Assembly: GCA_001766655.1 (NCBI GenBank)
Contig: MJCC01000008.1
Location: forward strand, 439,881 to 503,880
Direction: 5' to 3'
Source: Phytomonas francai
Lineage: Eukaryota > Euglenozoa > Kinetoplastea > Trypanosomatida > Trypanosomatidae
Length of the DNA stretch: 64,000 bases
In this document: positions 1 to 9,716 of the stretch, one piece after another
Position numbering within the stretch: position 1 is the stretch's first letter
Layout of the letters: each line of letters begins with the position of its first letter
Program-made: the position numbers and the translations under genes
The notes under the pieces: generated by a model
The model's input: only the letters and a program-made list of their open reading frames with translations
Databases searched by the model: none
Told to the model about the DNA's origin: nothing

Positions 1-1400
1 GGGGGGGCTCCCACAGGCCGGCCTACGAAAAGGGCGTCTGTGACGGCGTCTACGACGGGGTCGGCTGTGACGGCGTCTCTGACGGGGTCATTTACGACGG
101 CGTCTACGACGGGTCCGCCTTCCTGGCGGAGCTGTGGCCGATGCACGTGCGCCGCTGCCTCGGCTTCCCGGACCGCCGGATGCTGCTGCACGACGCCGGC
201 AAGCTGCAGTTCCTCGCGGAGGCGCTGGTGGCGCTCCGGCGGGACGACCACCGCGCGCTCATCTTCACGCAGTTCGTGCGCATGCTCGACATCCTCGAGC
301 GCTTCTTGGGGCTCGTCGGGGTCGCGTACCTCCGCCTGGACGGCTCGACGCCCGTAGGGCGGCGGCAGGCGCTTGTGGACCGCTTCAACGCCGACGCGCG
401 CCTGACCTGCATGATCCTCTCGACGCGCTCGGGCGGGGTCGGGCTAAACCTCACGGGCGCCGATACCGTCATCTTCTACGACAGCGACTGGAACCCGACG
501 ATGGACCTCCAGGCCCAGGACCGCTGCCATCGGATCGGGCAGACGAAGCCGGTCACGATCTACCGCCTCGTCAGCGAGCACACGATCGAGGAGAGCATCC
601 TGCAAAAGGCACGCGAGCGGAAGCGGCTGAACAATGTCGTTATCCGCGGCGGCCAATTTCACGCAATCGTCGAGGTTGCGGAGGACTACGACGACAGCGC
701 GGCCGCCTTCGCGGCGCTCTCGGACCCGGTCAACCTCCGGCATTTCTTCCACGACCTCGACGAGGACGCGGCGGTGCCTATGGAGCGGGTCCAACCCTCG
801 ACAGAGGGCCCCGCCAAACGCGAAAAGCTCTCCGTCGACGATATTTTGCGTGAGATGGGGAACGTCGAGGATGCCGAGGATCGCGACGCACAGGAACGGC
901 TCGAGCAGGAGCTCCGCCAGCGCCGCGAGGAAGAGGCCGCAGATATTGACGACCAAGACGAAGAGGGCCGGGAAGGCGGAGGGATTTATACAACCGTGAA
1001 TGGAACTTCCACCGGGGATCCTCCTCCTCCTCCTCCTACTACTATGTCGATGACGACGACAATGCTTTTTGATTCAACTGAGCAAGACGCGTTCCTGCGC
1101 TCCTTGATGTCGACGAACTTGGAGAGGGAGGATTCGCAAGCGAATCCCCCTGTCTATGACGGGCCTTCCTTGCTCTCAGAGCCTCATCTTCAGCGTGCGC
1201 TGCGGAAGCGCTGTCGTGAGGTGTTATCGAAGACGGCGCGGACGCCGTTGGATACATTTTTAACCCTACGCTACGGTGAATTTCGTGAGGAGGATGCTCG
1301 CGCGCGGTATGACGCGCTTTGCGACTCCTACCAAAGCCAATTGGGGGAAGGAGGCAGCGAGGAGGACCTACCGCACTTTAGGAATAAAATAGATCTTTGA
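1..1400 (+). CDS. SWR1/SRCAP-type Snf2 chromatin-remodelling ATPase, C-terminal part (5' end outside window)
   Basis: The reading frame is open from the first base, so the start lies upstream. The visible part holds the second RecA-like lobe of a Snf2 helicase. It has the stretch around ALIFTQF and LDGST, the GGVGLNLTGADTVIFYDSDW block, and the motif VI region QAQDRCHRIGQ. The following KARERKRLNNVVIRGGQF resembles the SWR1/SRCAP group, which exchanges H2A for H2A.Z in nucleosomes. The first ~110 bases encode Asp-Gly-Val repeats just before the lobe restarts at LGFPDRRML, the place where SWR1 and INO80 proteins carry a long insertion. An acidic, Glu/Arg-rich tail follows, then a poorly conserved end that stops at 1398-1400. 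Lobe 1 and its Walker motifs are not visible. The Snf2 call is firm; the SWR1 subgroup is inferred. Confidence 0.85.
   Translation, partial: GGSHRPAYEKGVCDGVYDGVGCDGVSDGVIYDGVYDGSAFLAELWPMHVRRCLGFPDRRMLLHDAGKLQFLAEALVALRRDDHRALIFTQFVRMLDILERFLGLVGVAYLRLDGSTPVGRRQALVDRFNADARLTCMILSTRSGGVGLNLTGADTVIFYDSDWNPTMDLQAQDRCHRIGQTKPVTIYRLVSEHTIEESILQKARERKRLNNVVIRGGQFHAIVEVAEDYDDSAAAFAALSDPVNLRHFFHDLDEDAAVPMERVQPSTEGPAKREKLSVDDILREMGNVEDAEDRDAQERLEQELRQRREEEAADIDDQDEEGREGGGIYTTVNGTSTGDPPPPPPTTMSMTTTMLFDSTEQDAFLRSLMSTNLEREDSQANPPVYDGPSLLSEPHLQRALRKRCREVLSKTARTPLDTFLTLRYGEFREEDARARYDALCDSYQSQLGEGGSEEDLPHFRNKIDL
33..116 (+). repeat. Short in-frame tandem repeat encoding (Y/C/S)DG(V) units
   Basis: Codons for Asp-Gly-Val followed by Tyr, Cys or Ser recur about every 9-15 bases (GACGGCGTC, GACGGGGTC variants) inside the Snf2 gene. 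It lies in the expected insertion of helicase lobe 2 and keeps the frame open. Confidence 0.7.
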
Positions 1401-1823
1401 CAGCTGGGGTGGAAGGTATTTCGGATTGTGGATAAGGCGTGCATACTTTGTGAGGCTTTGAGTTTTTTTTTTCGGGGGGGGATTCATGGATGAAAATCCC
1501 AAAAATAAATGAATAAATTCACTTAAGGGTGACAAAGCGTATCTTCCCGAGTGTGCTTTGATTTTCTACGGTTCCCTATAAAATACACATGTAGGAAAAA
1601 TTCCGGTATATCATAGCTTAACCTTGTACTCATCACTATAGTCCATTTTTTCTTCTAATTCATACAGTTTAACGCACACACACACACACACAGATACAGT
1701 TGCAGAGTGATTGATTCTTAGCCTTCTATCATTGAAACGCAACTTCTGAGAGTCCATATACAAATATAACTATAGCAGGAATATTGCTACTATTACTACC
1801 GAAAATATTGATAAATCCTCATT
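1401..1823. other. Intergenic spacer with candidate trans-splice acceptor
   Basis: No gene is seen. It contains a T run followed by a G run near 1450-1480, a (CA)n run at 1675-1692, and a pyrimidine tract at 1642-1656 followed by AG at 1666-1667. That AG is a plausible acceptor for the aldehyde dehydrogenase mRNA, about 157 nt upstream of its ATG. Confidence 0.5.
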
Positions 1824-3467
1824 ATGAATCGAACCTTTCAACCCATAAACCCCGCTACGGGGGAGACACTTCCCCTGGTGCGGTTTCAGGACCCATCGGA
1901 GGTGCAAAAGGCGGTAGAAAAGGCCCGAGCGGCGCAAAAGGAATGGGCGAATCTCTCCTTCAAAGAACGTGCAAAGCACATCCTAAAGATAAAGGATTTC
2001 CTGGCGGAGAAAGTCGATCGCGCGTGTGAGGTGATCTCTCAGTATACCGGCAAGCTCAAGCAGGACGCACTCGCGACGGAGGTTTTGCCAAGTTTATTAT
2101 CCTGCAAGTGGTACGCCGCAAATGCGGAGAAGGTATTGAAGCCCGAAAAGCTCTCGATGGGGAGTGTGCTCTTCGTAAATAAGCGCAACACCCTCTTTTA
2201 TGAGCCGCTCGGGGTGGTGGGGGTGATCTCGCCGTGGAATTATCCCTTTTCGATTCCGTTCGGCGAAGTTATTATGGGGCTCATGGCGGGCAATGCGATT
2301 TTGCTGAAGGTGGCGACGAACGTGAGCGGGGTGGGGGACTTTATCGAGGCCTGCGTGGCCGCGGGCGGGCTCCCAGAGGGGCTCTTCCGCCACCTTGTCC
2401 TGCCAGGCGCGGAGGCGAGCTCCTGCCTGCTCGCCTCCGGCGTAGCGAAGCTTTTTTTCACGGGCAGCGTGCGCGTCGGAAAGGCACTGATGGCGGAGGC
2501 CGCGCGGACACTCACCCCACTCTCACTCGAGCTCGGCGGGAACGACGCGATGGTCGTCCTCGACGACGCCGATGTCGAGCGCGCGGTGAACGGGGCGTGT
2601 TGGGCGGGCTACCAAAACGCCGGGCAGAGCTGCGGCGGCGTCGAGCGCGTGTACGTGCACGAAAGCCTCTACGACGCCTTTCTCGCGCAGCTGATCGCGA
2701 AAACCCGCGCGCTCCGGCATGGGAGGGAGCGGAACGAGTTTAACGTGGACATCGGCGCGGTCACGACGGCCACGCAGCTCAAAGAGATCTGCTCGCAGGT
2801 TGATGAGGCGGTCGCGATGGGGGCGAGAATCGTTGCCCAGAGCAGAGCGGTCGACGAAGGCGCCGATGGGGCGGCTGCGATCGGTGAAACAAACGGGGAT
2901 TCAACAAAAAAGGGGTTCTTTTTCCCTGCCACCGTCGTGGTAGGGTGCACGCCGGAGATGCGCATAATAAAGGAGGAGACCTTCGGCCCTGTCCTCGCCG
3001 TGGTTCCATTTTCATCCGAGGAGGAGGCGATTCGGCTGGCGAACGGCACCTCGCTGGCGCTGACAAGCAGCGTTTTTTCGCAAAACCCGAGGCGTGCGCG
3101 GGAGTTTGCGCGGCGTTTGGAAAGCGGTTTGGTGTCGATCAACGACCATCTGTACTCGCACGGCATGCCAGAGGCTCCGTGGGGAGGGTGGAAGGAAAGC
3201 GGGATTGGTCGCACACACGGCGTCCTCGGTCTGAAGGAGATGTGCAATGTGAAGTGCATTAACGAGGATATCCTGCCCTCCCGCTGTGTGCCGAGAAATA
3301 TCTGGTGGTTCCCTTTTAGCAGGCGCTCGTACGAGGTCCTTCTCGCCGCGCAGAGGCTCGTTTCCTCGAACAAAGTCTCCGAGATCATGGCCGCGTTGTT
3401 ATTTATTATCAAGAATTTCGGGTATATGTTTAAGCCGTGGAGGATAACACACAAGAAATCAGACTAG
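1824..3467 (+). CDS. Aldehyde dehydrogenase, ALDH22-like
   Basis: A 547-residue NAD(P)-dependent aldehyde dehydrogenase, oxidising an aldehyde to its acid. The general-base glutamate lies in LELGGND at about E236 and the nucleophile in GQSCGG at C270. The nucleotide-binding turn FFTGSVRVG and the late EETFGPVLAV and PWGGWKESGIGR blocks are also present. The GGNDAMVVLDDADVE and AGQSCGGVERVYVH stretches resemble the ALDH22A/MSC7 branch of plants and fungi more than ordinary mitochondrial ALDH2. The ~50-residue C-terminal extension is basic and hydrophobic and could associate with membrane, as in that branch. The substrate is unknown. The ATG at 1824 directly precedes conserved sequence (RTFQPINPATGE). 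Confidence 0.88.
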   Translation: MNRTFQPINPATGETLPLVRFQDPSEVQKAVEKARAAQKEWANLSFKERAKHILKIKDFLAEKVDRACEVISQYTGKLKQDALATEVLPSLLSCKWYAANAEKVLKPEKLSMGSVLFVNKRNTLFYEPLGVVGVISPWNYPFSIPFGEVIMGLMAGNAILLKVATNVSGVGDFIEACVAAGGLPEGLFRHLVLPGAEASSCLLASGVAKLFFTGSVRVGKALMAEAARTLTPLSLELGGNDAMVVLDDADVERAVNGACWAGYQNAGQSCGGVERVYVHESLYDAFLAQLIAKTRALRHGRERNEFNVDIGAVTTATQLKEICSQVDEAVAMGARIVAQSRAVDEGADGAAAIGETNGDSTKKGFFFPATVVVGCTPEMRIIKEETFGPVLAVVPFSSEEEAIRLANGTSLALTSSVFSQNPRRAREFARRLESGLVSINDHLYSHGMPEAPWGGWKESGIGRTHGVLGLKEMCNVKCINEDILPSRCVPRNIWWFPFSRRSYEVLLAAQRLVSSNKVSEIMAALLFIIKNFGYMFKPWRITHKKSD

Positions 3468-3837
3468 TTCATAGGCATCGTTTTCTCTTTTTTTATGAGC
3501 GGGATGGAATATTTAGGAATCTTACTTGTCTTTTTTTTCCGAATTATTTAAATGCTACTCGTTCCTAAAGTTTCAAGCAGGGTATCAATTTAGTCTTTGT
3601 ACACTATTTTAATCCCATTTTTAAAAAATCTTCCCTTCCTGTCCTTTTGCACCTGCTTTTAGTCTTATTTCTTGAATATTACTTTGCTCTTACCAGCGCT
3701 CCATTTTATACGCCTACCGTATTATTATTACTATCATTATGACTGTGATACTATCCCCCTTTTTGACAATACTCTGTGTTAAAACTGCATCAACCTGTAC
3801 CGATTTCTCTCTCTCTGTATAAGTGTATATTAAGAAA
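3468..3837. other. Intergenic spacer
   Basis: AT-rich with no gene seen. The CT-rich tract at about 3804-3817 followed by AG at 3822-3823 is a likely trans-splice acceptor only 14 nt before the VPS28 ATG. Confidence 0.5.
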
Positions 3838-4461
3838 ATGAGTTACCTCGAGATAAGCCCAGGCGAGCGTCAGCACGTGGATTATTTAGCGGACCTCTTC
3901 GCCATCGTGGTTGCGATCGAGCACGTTGAGAAGGTCAACCGGCGGGATTTGATTACGCAAGAGCAGTACGGTGCCACCGTCCGAAGGCTCTTAGAAAAGT
4001 ACAAAAGCACCGTGAACTACCTCGAGAAGGGCTGCAATCCTTACTTTACGAATATCGAGGAGTTCTTGAACACGTATTGCTCCCTTTGCCCAGCGGCCCG
4101 CGCGACAATTAAGGAGGGCCCGTTCAGCAATCCGTCGGATAACTCCGCGCGGTTTCTTGCGCGGCAGGCGCTCGAATGTGGGCAATATTTTATCACTTTA
4201 TTGGACGCTATTCGTCTACAGCAGACCGCCGTGGACTCCCTAAACCCGCTATTAACGGAGCTCTTGCAAGGACTGCGGAAGTTGGAGTTGAATAAACACG
4301 ACTTTTTTGTGCGGTTGGAGAGCTGGCATGAGAAGTTGGACGACATGGGGGCGGCAGATACCTTAAATGAGATCAAGGCTAGGGAATTCGCCTATGAACT
4401 TGAGAGAGGCTACAACTGCCTACGTGCGTATTTAGATGATGATGGGAAGGTGAAGGCCTAA
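3838..4461 (+). CDS. VPS28: VPS28, ESCRT-I subunit
   Basis: A 207-residue protein close to the usual ~220 of VPS28. ESCRT-I sorts ubiquitinated membrane proteins into multivesicular endosomes, and VPS28 packs against VPS23 and links to ESCRT-II. The N-terminal helical core (residues ~5-105) has the family pattern LADLFAIVVAIEHVEKVNRRDLITQEQY. The C-terminal four-helix domain (~120-207) includes DSLNPLLTELLQGL. An in-frame GTG at 3823 extends the frame, but the ATG at 3838 is preferred because a pyrimidine tract and AG end at 3823, which would leave the GTG outside the mature mRNA. Confidence 0.9.
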   Translation: MSYLEISPGERQHVDYLADLFAIVVAIEHVEKVNRRDLITQEQYGATVRRLLEKYKSTVNYLEKGCNPYFTNIEEFLNTYCSLCPAARATIKEGPFSNPSDNSARFLARQALECGQYFITLLDAIRLQQTAVDSLNPLLTELLQGLRKLELNKHDFFVRLESWHEKLDDMGAADTLNEIKAREFAYELERGYNCLRAYLDDDGKVKA

Positions 4462-4972
4462 CTTTCTGGGGGTATATAAAGTCAGGCTTAGGCCCCTCTT
4501 TTTAGTATATTTTAGGTTCATATTTCAAATCCTAAATCCCATTTCTACAGACCATTATGATTCGTATTATTATTGCTGCTGTCGTTGTTGTTGCTATTGC
4601 GTTTCTTTTTCTCCTCCCTCTTTATGAATACAAGCTTTTCTTTATTCTTTTTTTTGTGGATGGATATAGTTTAGTTCGATGAATTTTTTTTTTGGGTATG
4701 ATCGTATTATTCATCACCCTCTATTTTCTTCAGTTTTCCATTCTTTACGAGATACACTTTTGGGGTGCCGTTTATTGTAAGAGGGTAAATTTAAACTAAA
4801 TTTATGTGTTCCTATTTTTAGTGTATTATTATCATTTTATTAAGCGGCTTGTTAGCAGCTTTATCCTTATTCATTTTTTGATGCTCCCTTTTTTGTTTTG
4901 CATTCTCATTAAAGAAGCTTCTCTCATAGACACGAGTAATAATAGCCGAGTTTAGAAGTAGTGTTCGCCTGC
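4462..4972. other. Intergenic spacer
   Basis: T-rich sequence without a recognisable gene. A pyrimidine tract at about 4882-4900 is followed by AG at 4913-4914, a candidate acceptor for the CWC22 mRNA. Confidence 0.45.
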
Positions 4973-6703
4973 ATGTCTCGCTACGTACCGCCGCATCGAA
5001 AGGCGGAGGGTGCATCGGAAGGGGAGGATCTGCGTGATATGGCCTCCGCGACTTATCAGCAGACCGCTTGGCAAGCCCTCCGGCGTACGTTAACGGGCAT
5101 TATTAATAGGATTAGCAGCCACACCATCGAGGATTCCGCCACGCAGCTTTTTCGCGAGAATCTCGTTCGCGGCCGTGGGCTTCTTGTCCGCAGTTTATTC
5201 CGCGCCCAGCAGGCCGATCCCGAGCTCACGCTCGTGCTCTCGTCCTTGGTGAGTCGCATCAATAAGGAGTTCCCGCACATTATCTTCCTCCTTTGCAAGC
5301 GCCTCGTCGTGCAATGGCGGCGGACGTACCTCCGAAGGGATTGGCACTCGCTCGAAAACATCAGCCGATTCCTAGCGGGATTGTACATCTTCAACGTCGT
5401 TGAGGTGGATATTATCTACCAGGTCATCCTGGAGCATCTCGGCTCGGAAACTCGTACGGAGGAAGACATCGATCAAGCGGCCAAGCTTTTCCGTGCAACC
5501 TTCCGCGCGATGTCGGAGCGCGCGCGAGCGGAATTTCACGAGCAGGTTCTTACGCCTTTTCGTGATTTTTTAGCCATGGACGACGATTCCATGCGTCTTT
5601 CCGCACGCGCGGAGGCGGTGTTGGAGAGCTGCCTTAAGGAAGTGCAGAAATGGGAGCGAGCGAAGGATGAGGTGGGTGTGATCCCTGAGAATTTGCTACT
5701 CTTCGATATCCACGAGCAAACAACCCATGCTCTGAACTTGGAGGAAAAGTACGAGCCGGAGGATCATCTTGATCGCTACGCGTTTGATAAAGACTACGTC
5801 GAACACGAAGAGACGTATGAGGTCGCTCGCAAGGCTATTCTCGGCGAGAATTGGGAGATGGAGCTCCTGGAACAGGTTGCGGCCGCTGAAGAAGAGGATT
5901 CTCAGGCCGAAACTGATGACGAGGATGAACGGGAAAAGGAAATTCGAGCTGGAAAAGGGGTTTCGAATTCAAAAGAAGGGCGTTCTCTTGGCAAGGAGGA
6001 GACCGAAGCGCAGAAGGCGCTCCACGCCTCAAAGCCAACGGTCACCAACGAGCAGCGACAGCTTCGGAAGGAGGTTTATTTAGCGGTTTGCAGTAGTGTG
6101 CGCGCAGATGAGGCGGTGCATAAAATACTAAAGCAAATGAAACCAGGAACAGAACAGATGGTGTGTTTTATGATCATTGAGGGATGCTGTGAGGAGAAAT
6201 CCTACCGAAAGATGTACGCGATGGCGGCCGAGCGGCTGTGCAAAAGCAAAACCCAATTTCAAGCCTTTTTTGTCGAGGCCTTTCTCGAGCGGTATCTCGG
6301 TGCGGGGGATTTAACGCTGAAGCAGATCGAATACACCTGCAAAATTTATACCCATCTGCTGCGGACGGATTCACTTTATTGGAGTCGTTGCCTTGGGGTG
6401 ATGGATATCCTGCACAACAATGAGTCCCAGCGTTTGTTTATCAATTTTCTTTTCCAAGGCCTGACGGAGGAAATGGGAGGGCCGCCGCTCCTGGCACGTC
6501 TGGAGGCAGATTCAGACTTGGCATTTCATATTCGTAGGTTATTTCCTGTTGAGCAGGACGCGGCCTCGCTGGAAACGGCGATTAACCTCTACGCGGCGAT
6601 GGGGCTTTCGTATCTCACAAACCCGATGCGTCTCGCATTGGAAAAACTACGTGGATCGGAGCGAAAGCGGCCTCGAGCCGAGGATGATCGGGAATACATC
6701 TGA
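4973..6703 (+). CDS. CWC22: Pre-mRNA-splicing factor CWC22 (MIF4G-MA3)
   Basis: A 576-residue protein starting at the ATG at 4973; the upstream in-frame GTG at 4961 is not a credible start. The MIF4G domain (about residues 20-215) has the CWC22-specific block IINRISSHTIEDSATQLFRE and ENLVRGRGLL. It is followed by a linker with the typical DIHEQTTHALNLEEKYEPED and an acidic stretch near 295-330. An MA3 domain lies at about 345-450 (LRKEVYLAVCSSVRADEAVHKIL). CWC22 joins the spliceosome and in animals recruits eIF4A3 for exon-junction complex assembly. Here it would serve trans-splicing and any rare cis-splicing. It lacks the long Arg/Ser-rich tail of animal CWC22. Confidence 0.9.
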   Translation: MSRYVPPHRKAEGASEGEDLRDMASATYQQTAWQALRRTLTGIINRISSHTIEDSATQLFRENLVRGRGLLVRSLFRAQQADPELTLVLSSLVSRINKEFPHIIFLLCKRLVVQWRRTYLRRDWHSLENISRFLAGLYIFNVVEVDIIYQVILEHLGSETRTEEDIDQAAKLFRATFRAMSERARAEFHEQVLTPFRDFLAMDDDSMRLSARAEAVLESCLKEVQKWERAKDEVGVIPENLLLFDIHEQTTHALNLEEKYEPEDHLDRYAFDKDYVEHEETYEVARKAILGENWEMELLEQVAAAEEEDSQAETDDEDEREKEIRAGKGVSNSKEGRSLGKEETEAQKALHASKPTVTNEQRQLRKEVYLAVCSSVRADEAVHKILKQMKPGTEQMVCFMIIEGCCEEKSYRKMYAMAAERLCKSKTQFQAFFVEAFLERYLGAGDLTLKQIEYTCKIYTHLLRTDSLYWSRCLGVMDILHNNESQRLFINFLFQGLTEEMGGPPLLARLEADSDLAFHIRRLFPVEQDAASLETAINLYAAMGLSYLTNPMRLALEKLRGSERKRPRAEDDREYI

Positions 6704-7062
6704 AGTTTTCAGCCTAATATGCTTCTGTTTCTTGTTCACAATAAAACTTTGGCAATCCTGCAAACGAATTCTTTCGTCTGTGTTAAGCCAATAAATCATG
6801 CAGTTTCTATTTTCGGATCCTATTCTGTAGTATCCTCAACTGAGAAATGAATCTCTGTTGATTGCGAAAGAGTGTAATGTTAATTTTTGCAAAAAATCTT
6901 ACATTTCCTTGTTCATTTTTTTGACTCTTAAATTTGTTCTTTTATGAAAAGTGTATGAATATATTTTAAAGAGCGGTATTTTATTTGGTATTTTCTTTTT
7001 TTTTTGAAATATTATAACACCAACAGGCGCAAGAGTAGAATCGAAATCCGTGGCTGCGAGCT
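6704..7062. other. Intergenic spacer
   Basis: AT-rich, no gene seen. A T-rich tract at about 6988-7005 is followed by AG at 7025-7026, a candidate trans-splice acceptor for the kinesin-like gene. Confidence 0.45.
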
Positions 7063-8913
7063 ATGACTGCGACCCCTTGTGCTAGCTTTGTGAGGGTGCG
7101 TCCTTTCAACGAGAGGGAGGCGGGGATCTGCCCGGAGGGGTTTTCCATCCCCCGAGAGGTGATTGTTTGGGATGGCAAGGACGTCTTGACGGTTCTCGAC
7201 CCGCAGGACGACTTCTCGCCGCGGCGGAACGGCGCCTTCCACGGCATGAATGTCCTTTGGTCCTTCAAGGACGACGAAAGTCCCTTCCACACCTGCACGC
7301 AGTCCGATGTCTACAAACGCGTGGTCGCACCGGCGATTCCGAGCATTTTAGAGGGCTATAACGCGGCCTTCATCGTCGCCGGCGCGGCGAACAGCGGGCG
7401 GATGTACACCCTCTACGGCGACGATACGGAGGGGCCGAATCGTGGGATTTTGCCCCGCTTCGCTGAGAACATCTTCGAGGCCTTTGAGAAGCAATCACAC
7501 GAGGATAGCACTGTCTCCATTCGGATGGAGTGCGTGGATATCATTGGGGAGTCCTACGTGGATTTGTTGGCGGTGCGGCGTAATCGGAATAACGCACAGG
7601 TCGCGGGGGGTCTTGAGGAGCTGAAGGTGGTCCAGGGGGTAGACGGCGCGCGACTTTCTGGAGCTACAGAGGCGGAGATCAAGGGCCCGGCTGACCTGCG
7701 AGGCCTCATTCGGCAGATCCACCGTACTGCGAGTGGGCGAAATAACACGCATACCGTCAGCATTCGCATTACGGAGACTTTCCAATTTGATGATCCGGAG
7801 AATTTTGGGAAGCCGGTGAATAAATCGCGGCATGTGCACGTGATCTTTGCGCTTCTGCGGAATATGCCTCCGTCTTTCCAGCGTTGTATCGACATCGCGG
7901 TGGAACATGATAGTGGCGAGAACCCACTCGCGAAGGTGCCCGTGCGCGAAACGGCTTTCACACGGCTTTTTCCCTCTGTCCTCCAGCAAGGCTACAACCT
8001 GAGGGTGATTTCCTGCGTGAGCCCCTACTACGAGCACGTTCGCGAGAACCTCAACGCGCTCCTCTTCGCTGTCAAGGTGAAGAGCCTCGTTGGGAAGCCC
8101 AAGCTTCATCAGGACGAGCGACTGCTCGAGATGCGGGTTCTCGCGGACGAGGTGAAGGATTTGAAGGTTACCGTCCGGAAGCAAAACGAGGCTACGCAGA
8201 TTGTGCAGAAGGAGCTCAATTCCCGCGAGTTGGAGTTAATGCGTCAGGAGGCGATGCACAACGAGGCCAATCACGCACTTAAACAACAGCAAATAAAGCT
8301 CAAGCTCGCTGCCATTGCGCGGAACTTTGAGGCGGTGCGGTCGAAGCACGCTCTGGAGAAGATCCGGCAAAAATACAAGAAAGACGTAAAGGAATTGGAA
8401 ACCTCGAATGGAGCCAAAGCAAATGGGCTTGACTACACTAATAGCTTAATGCAAGTGATTGATGATTCCAAAATACGAACAGAATCCTTGGAAGTTAAGA
8501 TACGGAGGCAAAATGAGTCCATAGAGGCGCAAGAGTCGCGTATTGGAAAATATAATGCGGAGAAGGAGGAGTTGGAATACTTGAAAAAGTTCAATGCCGG
8601 CACACCAGCTGAGCAGGCGAAGCTACTTGTAGAGCATTCTGCCATGTATAAAGCTGCACAGGAGGAAATCAAAAGACTCCAAAAAGAGGAGGCGGCTATC
8701 AGGGCTTCCGATAATTCCGATGAAAGGATGAAGCCGTTTAAGAAAGAATACGACCTCATTTACGCCGCGGAGAAGCCCTCGCGCGATAAGGAATCCCTTT
8801 TAAAGCAGATAGATACGTTGGAGAACGAGACGGTTATGATAGATACGCAAATCACAAAGATGCAAGCCGATATCGACGAGTCGAAGGGTAAGTGCAACTG
8901 CACAGTGATGTAG
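7063..8913 (+). CDS. Degenerate kinesin-like protein with C-terminal CaaX prenylation motif
   Basis: A 616-residue protein. Residues ~1-330 follow the kinesin motor fold: SFVRVRPFNEREAG at the start, ILEGYNAAFIVAGAANSGRMYTLYG at the nucleotide loop, and late VRETAFTRLFPSVLQQGYNLRVISCVSPYYEHVRENLNALLFA in two adjacent conserved blocks. The catalytic motifs have decayed. The P-loop lysine is R113 and the following Ser/Thr is M114; the switch I serines and the switch II DLAGSE are not recognisable. Residues ~345-600 are coiled coil. The protein ends KCNCTVM, a CaaX box whose final Met favours farnesylation, with Cys611 as a possible palmitoylation site. It probably does not hydrolyse ATP and may act as a membrane-attached scaffold. 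Kinesin homology is confident; loss of activity is inferred. Confidence 0.8.
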   Translation: MTATPCASFVRVRPFNEREAGICPEGFSIPREVIVWDGKDVLTVLDPQDDFSPRRNGAFHGMNVLWSFKDDESPFHTCTQSDVYKRVVAPAIPSILEGYNAAFIVAGAANSGRMYTLYGDDTEGPNRGILPRFAENIFEAFEKQSHEDSTVSIRMECVDIIGESYVDLLAVRRNRNNAQVAGGLEELKVVQGVDGARLSGATEAEIKGPADLRGLIRQIHRTASGRNNTHTVSIRITETFQFDDPENFGKPVNKSRHVHVIFALLRNMPPSFQRCIDIAVEHDSGENPLAKVPVRETAFTRLFPSVLQQGYNLRVISCVSPYYEHVRENLNALLFAVKVKSLVGKPKLHQDERLLEMRVLADEVKDLKVTVRKQNEATQIVQKELNSRELELMRQEAMHNEANHALKQQQIKLKLAAIARNFEAVRSKHALEKIRQKYKKDVKELETSNGAKANGLDYTNSLMQVIDDSKIRTESLEVKIRRQNESIEAQESRIGKYNAEKEELEYLKKFNAGTPAEQAKLLVEHSAMYKAAQEEIKRLQKEEAAIRASDNSDERMKPFKKEYDLIYAAEKPSRDKESLLKQIDTLENETVMIDTQITKMQADIDESKGKCNCTVM

Positions 8914-9716
8914 GCCCCTTAAGAATTTGATAATTCCATTTAAAAGTTTAGAAACGGGGTGAATATATAAGGAGGCCCCAGAGTAAAATTTTGAGGATAG
9001 AACAGTTAAAATAAGTAAGCAATAGCGAGTTTTTTCCCCTTAAGGTGCTACATCATTGTTTCTAGTCATTTGTGTTAGACGCTTATAGAATGCATTGTAC
9101 GCTTCTTTTTCCTTCTTTTTTTTTGTTTTATTTCTTTGAAGATAAAATCAGGTTGCATTGTACGGCTTATTCTCATTTTTTTTGTTGTTATGGCCCTTTA
9201 CTTTATCCAATTTTTGGTTAAATATGCAAAAGTATTTTATACTTGTCATGTTGAAGCGATACCGCGATTGATCCCCTTCTTTAGAGTTTTTTCCTCTTTC
9301 TTTAGAAAGCTGTGTTCAATTATGAAGTTTCCTTTGTAAGCTCGGGATGTTGTCAGGATTGAAAAGAAGCCACTTTTTATATTTAAACTCAACCCATGTT
9401 GCTGCTTTTTTTGAATTTCAATACCATGTTAAATGGGTTGCATTCCCTTTTTTAGTATCTCTAGCTTCCCCCCCCCCCCCCCCTATTTTATTGTTATTTT
9501 CTCTCCCCCATCTTTTCACTTCAGAAGAATATTTCCATTACACCAATTTATAACAGACGTCGGTTTAGAGTGACCATTTAGTTAGTTTGCTTTGTTATTT
9601 CCTTCCCTCTCACACGACGTCAACAGAGACCAGATCGAAAAGAAAAACCTCTCTCATACACATTTTGTCTCTCTCTCTCTCTCTATACACACACACGCAT
9701 ACATACGCCTAAAGAA
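8914..9716. other. Intergenic spacer with C16 run and (CT)n
   Basis: No convincing gene; the short frames here start at TTG and encode low-complexity hydrophobic peptides. Holds an uninterrupted run of 16 C at 9468-9483, a (TC)n tract at 9668-9684 and a (CA)n stretch just after, directly upstream of the VHS gene. Confidence 0.5.
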
